A stretch of DNA of 34,132 bases from Rhodospirillaceae bacterium CCH5-H10 (GCA_001557035.1 LSKJ01000732.1:1-34132), one strand, 5' to 3'; positions 8,648 to 16,055 are shown, counted from the first letter of the stretch. The notes: generated by a model not told the origin, from the sequence alone. Program-made: numbers and translations.

Positions 8648-8964
8648 GTATGCCTCTTACCTGCTTCCTGCAGACCACCCGTCGACCTCCAGGTGCTCAG
8701 TCGATGCCCTGTGTTGCGCGAGTGGTTTGCCGTCACGATGTTGATGATCGGCTCGACCCTCTTCGTCCGGTCGAGCGGCGTTTCGGCCGGCGTCTCGCCT
8801 TTCAGTATCCGGGCGATGAACGAGCCGGCATGGCGGAACCCCCTCTACATGGCTTTCGCCATGGCTCATCAGCTTGCACGCGGGCGGGGTCACTATCAGA
8901 AAGTGCTCTGGGGCAATATAATGGGATTGAAAAACGGTGGAATTGCCCGGCGTCTCAATGGGTA
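8648..8964. other. Divergent intergenic region between multicopper oxidase and AraC regulator
   Basis: This 317-bp gap should hold the promoters for both the oxidase operon (minus) and the AraC-type gene (plus). A perfect TATAAT lies at 8917-8922, 42 bases before the regulator start, but no good -35 is present at 16-18 bp. A short palindrome, CATGGC-TTTC-GCCATG, lies near 8848-8863 and could be an operator. A 90-codon open frame spans 8693-8965 without recognisable similarity and I do not call it a gene. Confidence 0.5.
8917..8922 (+). promoter_or_regulatory. Candidate -10 box for AraC-type regulator
   Basis: The hexamer is an exact TATAAT in a GC-rich genome, 42 bases upstream of the regulator's first ATG. 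The expected -35 position (8894-8899) reads TATCAG, a poor match, so activation by a protein, possibly the regulator itself, is plausible. Confidence 0.35.
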
Positions 8965-9957
8965 ATGCATATGCTTGACCAGGCGTCTCAGCCGCTGGGC
9001 CAACTCGTCGATCTCACGACCGACAGTGTCTCGGCGCGCGACCGGATAGACTATTGGCGCGACGCCGTGCTGCGGCGGACCCGGCCCGAAATGGTGCGTA
9101 ACGAGCAGCAATTCCACGGCCGCCTGCGACGCATCGTTCTCGCGGACGTCGAACTCATAGAGCATGCGTCGGATGGCATCGTTTCAGGCCGTGCCGCGTC
9201 ACGCACCCGCTTCGAAGGCGGAGACGACATCGCGTTTGAGCTGATGCGCCAGGGCAGGTCCAATCTCACCCACAACGGCGAGCACCAGCTGAAGGCCGGC
9301 GATCTATGGCTGGTCGACTATGCCCGTCCTCTCCACACCGCTCTTTCCCGGCACCGGGCCTGTGGCATCGTCTTGTCGCGCCGCCGCCTGCATGAAGTGT
9401 TGGGCAACGATCTCTCCGATCTGGGCGGCTGCCGGGTGCCGGCGCGCGGGCTCGCAGCCGTGGTGCGGGCTCACATGATCGCTGCGCTGGACGAGGCGCC
9501 GAACATGACGCCGCCGGAGCGGATCGCCGCCGTAAAGGTATTGGCCGACATGGTGCTGGTCGTATTGCAGAAAGCGCGCCGCGGCGCGGTCGACACCGAC
9601 CAGTTGGGCGAGGGCCAGTACCAGGCCGCGCTGGCCGTTATCGAGCGTGAGTGCAGCGATCCGGATTTGACGCCGGATCGGATTGCACTGGCCGTCGGCT
9701 GTTCACGGGCAACACTCTACAGGCTGTTTGCGCGCCAGGATCAGGGTGTCGCCGAGAGGATGTGGCAGGCCAGGCTGGAGCTTGCCCGGCGCCAGATATG
9801 TTCCAGTGCCGGGCTCGGCCTGTCTGTCGGCGAGATCGCGCTGCTGAGCGGCTTCACCGATCTTTCGTCGTTCAGCCGAATGTTCAGGCGGCGGTACGGT
9901 ATGGCGCCGCAGGAAGCCCGTCGCGCGTGGTCGACGTCCGAAGCGCCTACTTCGTGA
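8965..9957 (+). CDS. AraC-family transcriptional regulator
   Basis: A 330-residue regulator. The N-terminal half (about 15-190) fits the AraC_binding_2-type cupin-like sensor domain (W-R-D-A-V, then G-D-I/D-x-x-F-E-L, then G-D-L-W-L-V-D). The C-terminal 100 residues contain two helix-turn-helix units: one around I-A-L-A-V-G-C-S-R-A-T-L-Y-R-L-F, the second around I-A-L-L-S-G-F-T-D-L-S-S-F-S-R-M-F-R-R-R-Y-G, the AraC signature. Start is ATG 8965 or ATG 8971; neither has a strong ribosome site. It is divergent from the multicopper oxidase operon and so is the likely regulator of that operon, responding to an unknown ligand. Its last 11 bases overlap the end of the convergent hemP. Confidence 0.92.
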   Translation: MHMLDQASQPLGQLVDLTTDSVSARDRIDYWRDAVLRRTRPEMVRNEQQFHGRLRRIVLADVELIEHASDGIVSGRAASRTRFEGGDDIAFELMRQGRSNLTHNGEHQLKAGDLWLVDYARPLHTALSRHRACGIVLSRRRLHEVLGNDLSDLGGCRVPARGLAAVVRAHMIAALDEAPNMTPPERIAAVKVLADMVLVVLQKARRGAVDTDQLGEGQYQAALAVIERECSDPDLTPDRIALAVGCSRATLYRLFARQDQGVAERMWQARLELARRQICSSAGLGLSVGEIALLSGFTDLSSFSRMFRRRYGMAPQEARRAWSTSEAPTS

Positions 9958-10129
9958 GAATGAGCTTCTCGGAGGCCGTCACGCGCAGCCGGTAGGTGCT
10001 GGTGCCGTGGCGGATGAGGAGTTCGCGACGGCCGGCCATCAGCTGGTTGCTGTCGACGCTCGATGCGTCGCGCTCCGGCTTTGCGCGGGATGCCTCGCCC
10101 GTGGAATGCAGCGTCATCATCTGGTCCAT
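9947..10129 (-). CDS. hemP: Hemin uptake protein HemP
   Basis: A 60-residue protein whose C-terminal 30 residues are the HemP domain: R-E-L-L-I-R-H-G, then Y-R-L-R-V-T, then K-L-I-L-T-K at the very end. Family members are small proteins linked with haem and iron uptake; in some rhizobia and Burkholderia HmuP/HemP acts as a co-activator of haem receptor genes. It has its own upstream region with a good promoter and a Fur-like operator, so it is probably an iron-repressed single-gene unit. No haem receptor, TonB/ExbBD or ABC haem transporter is next to it, which is unusual. The stop lies inside the last codons of the convergent AraC gene. The ribosome site GAGGCG is at good distance. Confidence 0.9.
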   Translation of the reverse strand: MDQMMTLHSTGEASRAKPERDASSVDSNQLMAGRRELLIRHGTSTYRLRVTASEKLILTK

Positions 10130-10149
10130 CTTCGCCTCGCTTGGTTAAT

Positions 10150-10164
10150 TGCAAGTCACTCGCA
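10150..10164. promoter_or_regulatory. Fur/Irr-like operator upstream of hemP
   Basis: The 15-mer TGCAAGTCACTCGCA is a 7-1-7 inverted repeat with a single mismatch between arms. It resembles Fur-family operators (TGC-rich arms) known before iron-uptake genes in alphaproteobacteria. It lies 21-35 bases upstream of the hemP start, just downstream of and touching the predicted -10, a position suited to repression. Whether Fur or Irr binds is not shown by sequence. Confidence 0.6.
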
Positions 10165-10192
10165 TTTGCAGATATTGCTCGTGTCTTGTCAA
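10164..10192 (-). promoter_or_regulatory. Candidate sigma-70 promoter of hemP
   Basis: On the minus strand a perfect TTGACA (10192-10187) is followed, after exactly 17 bases, by GCAAAT (10169-10164), a 3/6 match to the -10 consensus. It is the best -35 element in this gap and directly precedes the Fur-like palindrome. Confidence 0.5.
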
Positions 10193-10221
10193 TGCCCAAG
10201 CGAAGGCGACGGAGCGCGGGG

Positions 10222-12519
10222 TCAGCGTCCGGTAAAGGCGGGGAGCTGGTGCGCCGTGACCGGCGGAGCCGGCCCATCGAAGCGCTCGATCTCGACCAGG
10301 CAGGTCTGCGCGATGCAGCCCTGACTGAGCTTCGAGGAACCGATGTCGAGCGTCAGCGCATTCGGGTTGCCGTGCTTCTCCAGCGGCGTGTTGGAGCCGG
10401 AGTCCTGCGGATCGAACCAGGCGCCCGTCGACAGCCGCACCACGCCGCGGCGGATGCGGTCCGACAGCCGCGCGGAGGCCAGGCAGGCACCGCGGTCGTT
10501 GAAGACGCGCAGCAGGTCGCCATCGGCTATGCCGCGCGCGGCGGCGTCTTCAGGATGCATCGTGACCGGCTGGCGGCCCTTCACCTTGGTCGCTTTCGCG
10601 TGCGGGCTGTGGTCGAGCTGGCTGTGGAGCTTGTCGGCCGGCTGGTCCGACAGCATGTGCAACGGATAGCGCTCCGCAGTCTTTGAGCCGAGCCATTCGA
10701 TCGGCTCCATCCAGACCGCATGGCCGGGGCAGTCGTCGTAACCGAACGATGCGATCTTCTCGGAGAAGATCTCGATCTTGCCCGACGGCGTCTTGAGCGG
10801 ATTCGCGGCCGGATCGGCGCGGAACTTCGCGAGCATCACCGGATCGGTGTTCTCGCCCGGGACCCTGGCGATGCCAGCCTCCCAGAAATCCTCGAACGAG
10901 GGCAACTCCACGCCCATCTTCGCGGACTTCAGGCGGCCTTCTTCGTGCATGTGCGCGAGCCACTGCATCGCATCCCGGCCCTCGGTATAGACGTCGTCGG
11001 CGCCGAGGCGGCGGGTGATCTCCGAGAAGATCCAGTAGTCGTCGCGCGCCTCGCCGATCGGCTCGCGCGCCTTCTTCATGGCGATCAGGAAGGGCTCGCG
11101 CCGCGCGTAGCCGATGTCGTCGCGCTCGAGGCCGGTCGTCGCCGGCAGCACGATGTCGGCCATCTTCGCCGCCGGCGTCCAGAACTGCTCGTTGAAGATG
11201 ATCGTCTCGGGTTTGGCCCATGCGACCCGCAGGCGGTTGAGGTCCTGATGATGATGGAACGGATTGCCGCCCGCCCAATAGATCAGCTTGATGTCGGGGT
11301 AGGTGAGTTCCTTGCCGTTGTAATGAACCTTGCCGCCCGGATTGAGCAGCATGTCGGTGAACCGCGCGACCGGGATGAAGTCGGGGACCTGGTTGGTGCC
11401 CTGCGACAGCGTCGGGCCGGCGAGCAGGGGGGCGGTGCTGCCCATGCCGTTGGTCGGACCGTAGCTCGCGCCGAGCCCGCCGCCTGGCAGGCCGATCTGC
11501 CCCAGCATGCAGGCGAGCGTCACCAGCGCCCAGAAGGGCTGCTCGCCATGATGCGAGCGCTGCAGCGACCAGTTGATGTTCACCGTGGTCCGCGTCGCCG
11601 CCATCTCGCGCGCCAGCGCGCGGATGCGCACGGCCGAGATGCCGGTGATCTTCTCGGCCCATTCCGGAGTCTTGTCCGCGAGCGATGGCGCGAACTTGTC
11701 GAATCCCACCGTGCAGCGGTCGAGGAACTCCCGGTCGTAGAGCTTCTCGGTGTGGAGCACATGGCAGAGCGCCAGGATCATCGCGGCGTCGGTATTGGGC
11801 CGGATCGGCAGCCATTCGATGTCGCCGCCGGTATCGAGGTCCTCGGCGGTCGGCGTGATGTTGATGAAGCGCACGCCCTTGGCGCGCATGCCGTACAGGC
11901 CGTCCTTGAGACGATGCACCATCGCGCCGCCGGCGCTGATCTGCGCGTTCTTGTGCGGCGCGCCGCCGAAGGTGACGAACAGCTTGCAGTGATCGGCCAG
12001 CACGTCCCACGTGGTGTGCATCGCCATCAGGTCTTCCATGCTGGCCAGGATGTGCGGCATCAACACGCGCGCCGCGCCGAGGCTGTAGGAGTCCTGGTGG
12101 CGGACATAGCCGCCGAGCGCATTCAGGAAGCGATGGACCTGGCTCTGCGCGTGATGGAAGCGGCCCGCGCTCGACCAGCCGTAGGAGCCGCCGAAGATCG
12201 CGCGGTTCGAGTGCGCGTCCTTCACGCGCTTCAGTTCGGCGGAAACCATGTCGAGCGCCTCGTCCCACGGCACCTCGACGAAGGGCTCCTGTCCGCGCTT
12301 TTCGCTGTTCGCGCCGGGGCCTTTCTCCAGCCAGCTCTTGCGGAAGGAGGGCCGGCGCACGCGCATCCGCGCGACCTCGTCCGACAGCATGTGCAGGCCG
12401 ATCGGCGACGGATCGGGATCCTTCGAGAAAGGATGCAGCTTCGCAGCCTGTCCCTTGTCGTCGTATTCGACTTCGTAGACGCCCCAGTGGGCGGCGGTCA
12501 GGGTACGCTGATGGGTCAT
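10222..12519 (-). CDS. BisC-like molybdopterin S/N-oxide reductase (DMSO reductase family)
   Basis: A 765-residue molybdenum enzyme of the TMAO/DMSO/biotin-sulfoxide reductase branch. The Mo-ligand region reads G-S-Y-G-W-S-S-A-G-R (111-120), with S117 at the serine-ligand position of this branch; there is no N-terminal iron-sulfur motif. The protein starts directly with the catalytic domain (T-A-A-H-W-G-V-Y) and has no Tat leader, so it is probably cytoplasmic like BisC (biotin or methionine sulfoxide reductase) rather than periplasmic TorA/DorA. The C-terminal molybdopterin-dinucleotide-binding domain is present (H-P-E-D-A-A-A-R-G-I near 655). It starts 7 bp after the threonine aldolase stop. 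No membrane cytochrome subunit is adjacent, which again favours a soluble reductase taking electrons from a cytoplasmic donor. Confidence 0.9.
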   Translation of the reverse strand: MTHQRTLTAAHWGVYEVEYDDKGQAAKLHPFSKDPDPSPIGLHMLSDEVARMRVRRPSFRKSWLEKGPGANSEKRGQEPFVEVPWDEALDMVSAELKRVKDAHSNRAIFGGSYGWSSAGRFHHAQSQVHRFLNALGGYVRHQDSYSLGAARVLMPHILASMEDLMAMHTTWDVLADHCKLFVTFGGAPHKNAQISAGGAMVHRLKDGLYGMRAKGVRFINITPTAEDLDTGGDIEWLPIRPNTDAAMILALCHVLHTEKLYDREFLDRCTVGFDKFAPSLADKTPEWAEKITGISAVRIRALAREMAATRTTVNINWSLQRSHHGEQPFWALVTLACMLGQIGLPGGGLGASYGPTNGMGSTAPLLAGPTLSQGTNQVPDFIPVARFTDMLLNPGGKVHYNGKELTYPDIKLIYWAGGNPFHHHQDLNRLRVAWAKPETIIFNEQFWTPAAKMADIVLPATTGLERDDIGYARREPFLIAMKKAREPIGEARDDYWIFSEITRRLGADDVYTEGRDAMQWLAHMHEEGRLKSAKMGVELPSFEDFWEAGIARVPGENTDPVMLAKFRADPAANPLKTPSGKIEIFSEKIASFGYDDCPGHAVWMEPIEWLGSKTAERYPLHMLSDQPADKLHSQLDHSPHAKATKVKGRQPVTMHPEDAAARGIADGDLLRVFNDRGACLASARLSDRIRRGVVRLSTGAWFDPQDSGSNTPLEKHGNPNALTLDIGSSKLSQGCIAQTCLVEIERFDGPAPPVTAHQLPAFTGR

Positions 12520-12526
12520 GGCACGC

Positions 12527-13573
12527 TCACGCTGCTTTCTTGGCGATACTCAGGAAGCGGTCGACGGTCGCCTGTTCGGTGTCGAAGGCCGTGACGAGGC
12601 GGTAGGCCCGCTCGCCCGGCCTGTCCGACGGCCAGGCATGATACTGCGCCCCCGCGGCCTGGAGCGCATCATGCATGCGCGGCGGCAGGATCACGAATAT
12701 CTCGTTGGCGTCGACCGGATAGAGGAGCTGCGTCCCCTTGAGCGTCGTCAGGCCGGCCACGAGACGCCGCGCCATCGTGTTGGCGTGATTGGCATTGGAG
12801 AGCCACAGACCGTCGGTCAGGTAAGCTTCGAGCTGCGCCGACAGGAACCGCATCTTGGAAAAGAGATGGCCGGAGCGCTTGCGGCGGAACTCGAACTCGC
12901 GGGCGAGGTCGGGGTCGAAGAACACGACGACTTCGGCGGCGAGCGCTCCGTTCTTGGTCGCGCCGAGGCTCAGCACGTCGACGCCCGCCATCCAGGAAAG
13001 TTCTGCCGCCGAACAGCCGACGAAGGCCAGGGCGTTGGCGAAGCGCGCGCCGTCCATGTGCAGCTTGAGCCCGTGGCGGTGCGCCGTCGTGGCGATCGAG
13101 ACGACCGCGTCGGGATCGTAGACGGTGCCGCATTCCGTCGCCTGCGTGATGCTGACGGCCGAGGGCTGGGGATGGTGCACGGAGCCGTAGACCGGCTGGG
13201 CCAGAGCCTCGGCCAGCTTCTTCTGGTCGATCTTTCCGGCGGGGCCGGGAATGGTGGAGAGCTTGGCGCCCGAGGCGAAGAACTCCGGCGCGTTGGCCTC
13301 GTCGACCACGATATGCGCTTCGGCATGGCAATAGATCGAGCCCCAGGGGGGCGTGCAGCAGGACAGCGCCAGGGAGTTGGCCGCCGTGCCCGTCGCCACC
13401 GGGAAGGCAACGAGATCGTGCTTGCCGAAGATGTCGCGCAGGCGACGCTCGACCCGGTGTGTCCAGTCGTCGGCTCCATAGGATGGCGCCGTGCTGCCGT
13501 CCGAGAAGGCCTTCGTCACGGCCTCGAGGATGACGGGATGGGCGCCGACTTCGTTGTCGCTGCGGAAATTCAT
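12527..13573 (-). CDS. ltaE: Low-specificity L-threonine aldolase
   Basis: A 348-residue PLP enzyme of the beta-eliminating lyase/threonine aldolase family that splits threonine or allo-threonine to glycine and acetaldehyde. It opens with the family start F-R-S-D-N. PLP residues are visible: H-M-D-G-A-R (D174) and L-G-A-T-K-N-G, with K207 as the Schiff-base lysine. ATG 13573 is chosen for the AAGGA ribosome site and alignment to the family N-terminus; the frame stays open upstream to 13717 but without family sequence. Length is normal. It lies 7 bp before the S/N-oxide reductase gene and 43 bp after the DUF6476-like gene on the same strand. The metabolic link to the reductase is not obvious. 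The exact gene symbol is by family only. Confidence 0.9.
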   Translation of the reverse strand: MNFRSDNEVGAHPVILEAVTKAFSDGSTAPSYGADDWTHRVERRLRDIFGKHDLVAFPVATGTAANSLALSCCTPPWGSIYCHAEAHIVVDEANAPEFFASGAKLSTIPGPAGKIDQKKLAEALAQPVYGSVHHPQPSAVSITQATECGTVYDPDAVVSIATTAHRHGLKLHMDGARFANALAFVGCSAAELSWMAGVDVLSLGATKNGALAAEVVVFFDPDLAREFEFRRKRSGHLFSKMRFLSAQLEAYLTDGLWLSNANHANTMARRLVAGLTTLKGTQLLYPVDANEIFVILPPRMHDALQAAGAQYHAWPSDRPGERAYRLVTAFDTEQATVDRFLSIAKKAA

Positions 13574-13616
13574 TCCTTGTCCTTGTGAAACGCGATGGCG
13601 CCTGAGTCCGAACGGA

Positions 13617-13958
13617 CTAGCGACTGGCTCCCGGCGGGAATTCGATCTTGCCGAGCAGCGCACCGCTGCGCGGGTCGACGACATAGGCCGCAGAGGGGGC
13701 GCCCTGCGATTCGACATGCACCACGAGGCGATCGCCGACGGCGGTCATCGAAACCACGCGAGCGCCTGAGGGCAGGGCGATGCGCTCGGCGAAGCCGCTA
13801 GCGCCGGCCGATGTTGGCGAATGGCCGGCGTTGGGCGTAGAGATACGCCGGGCGATTTCGGCGACGGCAACGACGAAGCCCACCACGATCAGCAGGCCCA
13901 TTCCGATCACGAGCACCTTCAGCCAAAGCGGTGCGGAGGCCTGAGCAGGGGACGCCAA
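13617..13958 (-). CDS. Small single-pass membrane protein, DUF6476-like
   Basis: A protein of about 113 residues starting at TTG 13958 (GGAG five bases upstream). A short N-terminus is followed by one strong membrane helix (about residues 11-33, L-W-L-K-V-L-V-I-G-M-G-L-L then V-V-G-F-V-V-A-V), a basic stop-transfer A-R-R, and a small C-terminal domain with a V-V-S-M-T-A-V-G-D-R-L-V-V-H-V beta pattern and a D-P-R-S-G-x-L-L-G motif. This matches the small alphaproteobacterial proteins found divergent to rluD (DUF6476). Function unknown. The frame is open far upstream across rluD on the opposite strand, but that is noise. Only 9 bp separate its start codon from that of rluD, so each promoter must lie within the other gene. 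Confidence 0.75.
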   Translation of the reverse strand: MASPAQASAPLWLKVLVIGMGLLIVVGFVVAVAEIARRISTPNAGHSPTSAGASGFAERIALPSGARVVSMTAVGDRLVVHVESQGAPSAAYVVDPRSGALLGKIEFPPGASR

Positions 13959-13967
13959 GTAAACTCC

Positions 13968-14939
13968 ATGAGCGACGCCGGCCGTCACACCGTGACCTTC
14001 GACGAGAGCGCCGCCGGCGAACGGCTGGACCGCGCGCTGGCTGTTGCCTTGCCTGCCCTGACGCGAAGCAGGGTGAAGGCGCTGATCGAGGGCCGCTGCG
14101 TAGCGCTGGCGGGAGGGCAGACGATAGAAGAGCCGTCCCGCAAGGTCAAAACGGGCGACGTGTTCATTGTCGAGATTCCGGAACCCGAACCGGCCACGCC
14201 GCAGGCCCAGGACATGGCCCTGGAGATCCTGTTCGAGGATGCCGACCTGCTGGTCCTGAACAAGCCGGCCGGGATGGTCGTCCATCCGGCGCCGGGCAAT
14301 CCCGACCGGACCTTGGTCAACGCCCTGCTGGCCCATTGCGGCGACAGCCTCTCGGGCATCGGCGGGGTGAGGCGGCCGGGCATCGTGCACCGGCTCGACA
14401 AGGACACGTCGGGGGTGATGGTCGCGGCCAAGAACGACGTAACCCACCATGCCCTGTCCAGGTTGTTTGCCGCCCACGACCTCGAGCGGATCTACAAGGC
14501 GCTGGTCTGGGGGGCGCCCAAGGGCCAGCGGGGGACGGTCGAGGCGGCGTTGGGGCGGCATCCGGTCGACCGCAAGCGCATGGCGGTCCGCAAGAGCGGT
14601 GGACGGGCAGCGTTCACGGAATACTGGTTGGAACAGCGCTTCGGGCCGCCGCTGGCGCCGATCGCCAGTCTGGTGGGTGCCAAGCTCGGTACCGGCCGAA
14701 CCCATCAGGTCCGCGTCCACATGGCCCATATCGGCTGTCCCGTGGTGGGAGATCCGGTCTATGGCCGAAAAACCCGCAACGGCAGTGCGCCCGAATCGTT
14801 GAGAAGCTTCCCAAGGCAGGCACTTCACGCATCTGTGCTCGCTTTCCGGCACCCGACGACAGGGAAGGACATGCGATTTGCCACAGAATTGCCTCAGGAC
14901 TTCCTGAAGTTGTTGGGAACGCTGAACGGCGTTAAGTAA
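13968..14939 (+). CDS. rluD: 23S rRNA pseudouridine synthase, RluA/RluD family
   Basis: A 323-residue protein with an N-terminal S4 RNA-binding domain (about 16-75, E-R-L-D-R-A-L then R-S-R-V-K-A-L-I-x-G) and the RluA-type catalytic domain. The signature H-R-L-D-K-D-T-S-G carries the catalytic D144, and G-R-T-H-Q-V-R-V-H is present later. RluD makes pseudouridines in helix 69 of 23S rRNA; RluC is the main alternative, but the order before rpoH fits rluD of alphaproteobacteria. ATG 13968 is preceded only by a distant AGGGGA, so the ribosome site is weak. It is divergent from and almost abutting the DUF6476-like gene. Confidence 0.88.
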   Translation: MSDAGRHTVTFDESAAGERLDRALAVALPALTRSRVKALIEGRCVALAGGQTIEEPSRKVKTGDVFIVEIPEPEPATPQAQDMALEILFEDADLLVLNKPAGMVVHPAPGNPDRTLVNALLAHCGDSLSGIGGVRRPGIVHRLDKDTSGVMVAAKNDVTHHALSRLFAAHDLERIYKALVWGAPKGQRGTVEAALGRHPVDRKRMAVRKSGGRAAFTEYWLEQRFGPPLAPIASLVGAKLGTGRTHQVRVHMAHIGCPVVGDPVYGRKTRNGSAPESLRSFPRQALHASVLAFRHPTTGKDMRFATELPQDFLKLLGTLNGVK

Positions 14940-14951
14940 AGCCCGCAATAC

Positions 14952-14976
14952 CCGAGGGGTTTACTCGGATTTATAT
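14952..14976 (+). terminator. Weak terminator-like hairpin after rluD
   Basis: Thirteen bases after the rluD stop a short hairpin (CCGAG, 7-base loop, CTCGG) is followed by ATTTATATT. The stem is only 5 bp and the T-run is interrupted, so termination may be partial. Confidence 0.35.
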
Positions 14977-15005
14977 TGACCGAGGGGCTTTCCGACTTCT
15001 AGAGT
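14976..15005 (+). promoter_or_regulatory. Candidate sigma-70 promoter of rpoH
   Basis: TTGACC (14976-14981) and TAGAGT (15000-15005) are spaced by 18 bp; they match consensus at 5/6 and 4/6. The predicted transcription start falls near 15011-15013, at the left edge of the CIRCE operator, the usual CIRCE arrangement. A 7-bp inverted repeat (14991-15009) overlaps the -10. Confidence 0.5.
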
Positions 15006-15009
15006 CGGA
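14991..15009. repeat. Perfect 7-5-7 inverted repeat over the rpoH -10 region
   Basis: TCCGACT and AGTCGGA are exact complements flanking TCTAG. It directly abuts the CIRCE element and covers the predicted -10. It may be a second operator or a chance palindrome. Confidence 0.6.
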
Positions 15010-15010
15010 T

Positions 15011-15037
15011 TTAGCAGTCGGGGGACGAGAGTGCTAA
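15011..15037. promoter_or_regulatory. CIRCE (HrcA) operator upstream of rpoH
   Basis: The sequence is TTAGCAGTC, nine bases, GAGTGCTAA. The CIRCE consensus is TTAGCACTC-N9-GAGTGCTAA, so 17 of 18 conserved bases and the exact 9-bp spacing are kept; only one G replaces C in the left arm. It is 43 bp upstream of the rpoH ATG. CIRCE binds the HrcA repressor and normally controls groESL or dnaK. In RNA form it would also fold as a hairpin in the 5' leader. Confidence 0.88.
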
Positions 15038-15080
15038 ATGATCGTTCACCGGCTTTCCCGCGTAGAAAGGGGGAGAAGCC

Positions 15081-16001
15081 ATGAGTACAGCCACCGCAAA
15101 CCTTCCCGCCCTGCCGTCGTCACTGACGCCCGAGGGCAATCTCAGCCGCTACCTGTCGGACATCCGGAAGTTTCCCCTGCTGGAGCCCCAGGAAGAATTC
15201 ATGCTGGCCAAGCGCTGGCGGGAACATGGTGACTCGAAAGCCGCCCACCGGCTCGTCACCAGCCATCTGCGCCTCGTTGCCAAGATCGCCATGGGCTATC
15301 GCGGCTACGGCCTGCCCGTCGCCGAGCTCATTTCCGAGGGCAATGTCGGCATGATGCAGGCCGTGAAGCGGTTCGATCCGGACCGTGGATTCCGCTTGGC
15401 GACTTACGCCATGTGGTGGATCCGCGCCTCGATCCAGGAATACATCCTGCACAGCTGGTCGCTCGTGAAGATGGGCACCACGGCGGCGCAGAAGAAGCTG
15501 TTCTTCAACCTGCGTAAGCTCAAGGGCCAGATGCAGGCCATCGAGGAAGGCGACCTGACGCCCGAGCAGGTGAGCAAGATCGCCACCCGCCTCGGCGTTC
15601 CGGAAGAGGAGGTGGTGAACATGAACCGCCGCCTCGCCGCGCCGGACTCGTCGCTCAACGCCCCGGTGAAGGCCGAGGGCGACATGGAGTGGCAGGACTG
15701 GCTGGTCGACGATGCGCCCAACCAGGAAGCCCGCCTCGGCGAGAGCCAGGAACTGGGCCAGCGCAAGGGCATGCTGGCCGCCGCGCTGAAGCAGCTCACC
15801 GACCGCGAGCGCCACATCATCGTGGAGCGTCGCCTGGTCGACGAGCCCAAGACGCTCGAGGACCTGTCGGCCAAGTACGGCATCAGCCGGGAGCGCGTGC
15901 GTCAGATCGAGGTTCGCGCCTTCGACAAGCTGCAGAAGGCCATGAAGAACATGGTGGTGGAAGCCGCCGGCCGGCCCACGACCCAGCCGTCCCGCGCCTG
16001 A
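15081..16001 (+). CDS. rpoH: RNA polymerase heat-shock sigma factor RpoH (sigma-32)
   Basis: A 306-residue group-3 sigma factor. Region 1.2/2.1 begins at L-S-R-Y-L-S-D-I-R, region 2 has L-I-S-E-G-N-V-G-M-M-Q-A-V-K-R-F-D-P and A-T-Y-A-M-W-W-I-R-A-S-I-Q-E-Y-I. The RpoH box, Q-K-K-L-F-F-N-L-R, is at 137-145 and identifies the sigma-32 type. Region 4.2 shows the helix-turn-helix Y-G-I-S-R-E-R-V-R-Q-I-E near 268-279. It has a strong ribosome site (AAGGGGGAG, about 6 bases before ATG). The upstream region has a CIRCE operator at the predicted start site, suggesting HrcA links chaperone demand to sigma-32 supply. Alphaproteobacteria often have two rpoH genes; this could be either. Confidence 0.97.
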   Translation: MSTATANLPALPSSLTPEGNLSRYLSDIRKFPLLEPQEEFMLAKRWREHGDSKAAHRLVTSHLRLVAKIAMGYRGYGLPVAELISEGNVGMMQAVKRFDPDRGFRLATYAMWWIRASIQEYILHSWSLVKMGTTAAQKKLFFNLRKLKGQMQAIEEGDLTPEQVSKIATRLGVPEEEVVNMNRRLAAPDSSLNAPVKAEGDMEWQDWLVDDAPNQEARLGESQELGQRKGMLAAALKQLTDRERHIIVERRLVDEPKTLEDLSAKYGISRERVRQIEVRAFDKLQKAMKNMVVEAAGRPTTQPSRA

Positions 16002-16025
16002 GGGACGGGACGCGATCGATTGGGT

Positions 16026-16052
16026 AGGCTCCCGGAAACGCTCCGGGAGCCT
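16026..16052 (+). promoter_or_regulatory. Strong hairpin covering the ribosome site of the crotonase gene
   Basis: An 11-bp perfect stem (16026-16036 with 16042-16052, 5-base loop) lies between rpoH and the crotonase-like gene. Its right arm contains the GGGAG ribosome site (16045-16049) of that gene, whose ATG is at 16056. There is no T-run, so it is not a typical intrinsic terminator. It could limit translation of the downstream gene in read-through transcripts, or protect the rpoH mRNA end. Confidence 0.6.
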
Positions 16053-16055
16053 GCC

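Noticed and set aside
8693..8965. 90-codon plus-strand open frame in the divergent promoter region
   Set aside because: No ribosome site, no recognisable family, and it overlaps the region expected to hold two promoters. A real small gene cannot be fully excluded.
13617..14948. 443-codon minus-strand frame extending the DUF6476-like gene across rluD
   Set aside because: Only the last 113 residues have a membrane helix and family-like domain; the rest is antisense to rluD.
15038..15232. Small open frame starting at an ATG that overlaps the right end of CIRCE
   Set aside because: It runs out of frame into rpoH, has no ribosome site and an unremarkable sequence. A leader-peptide role is possible but unsupported.
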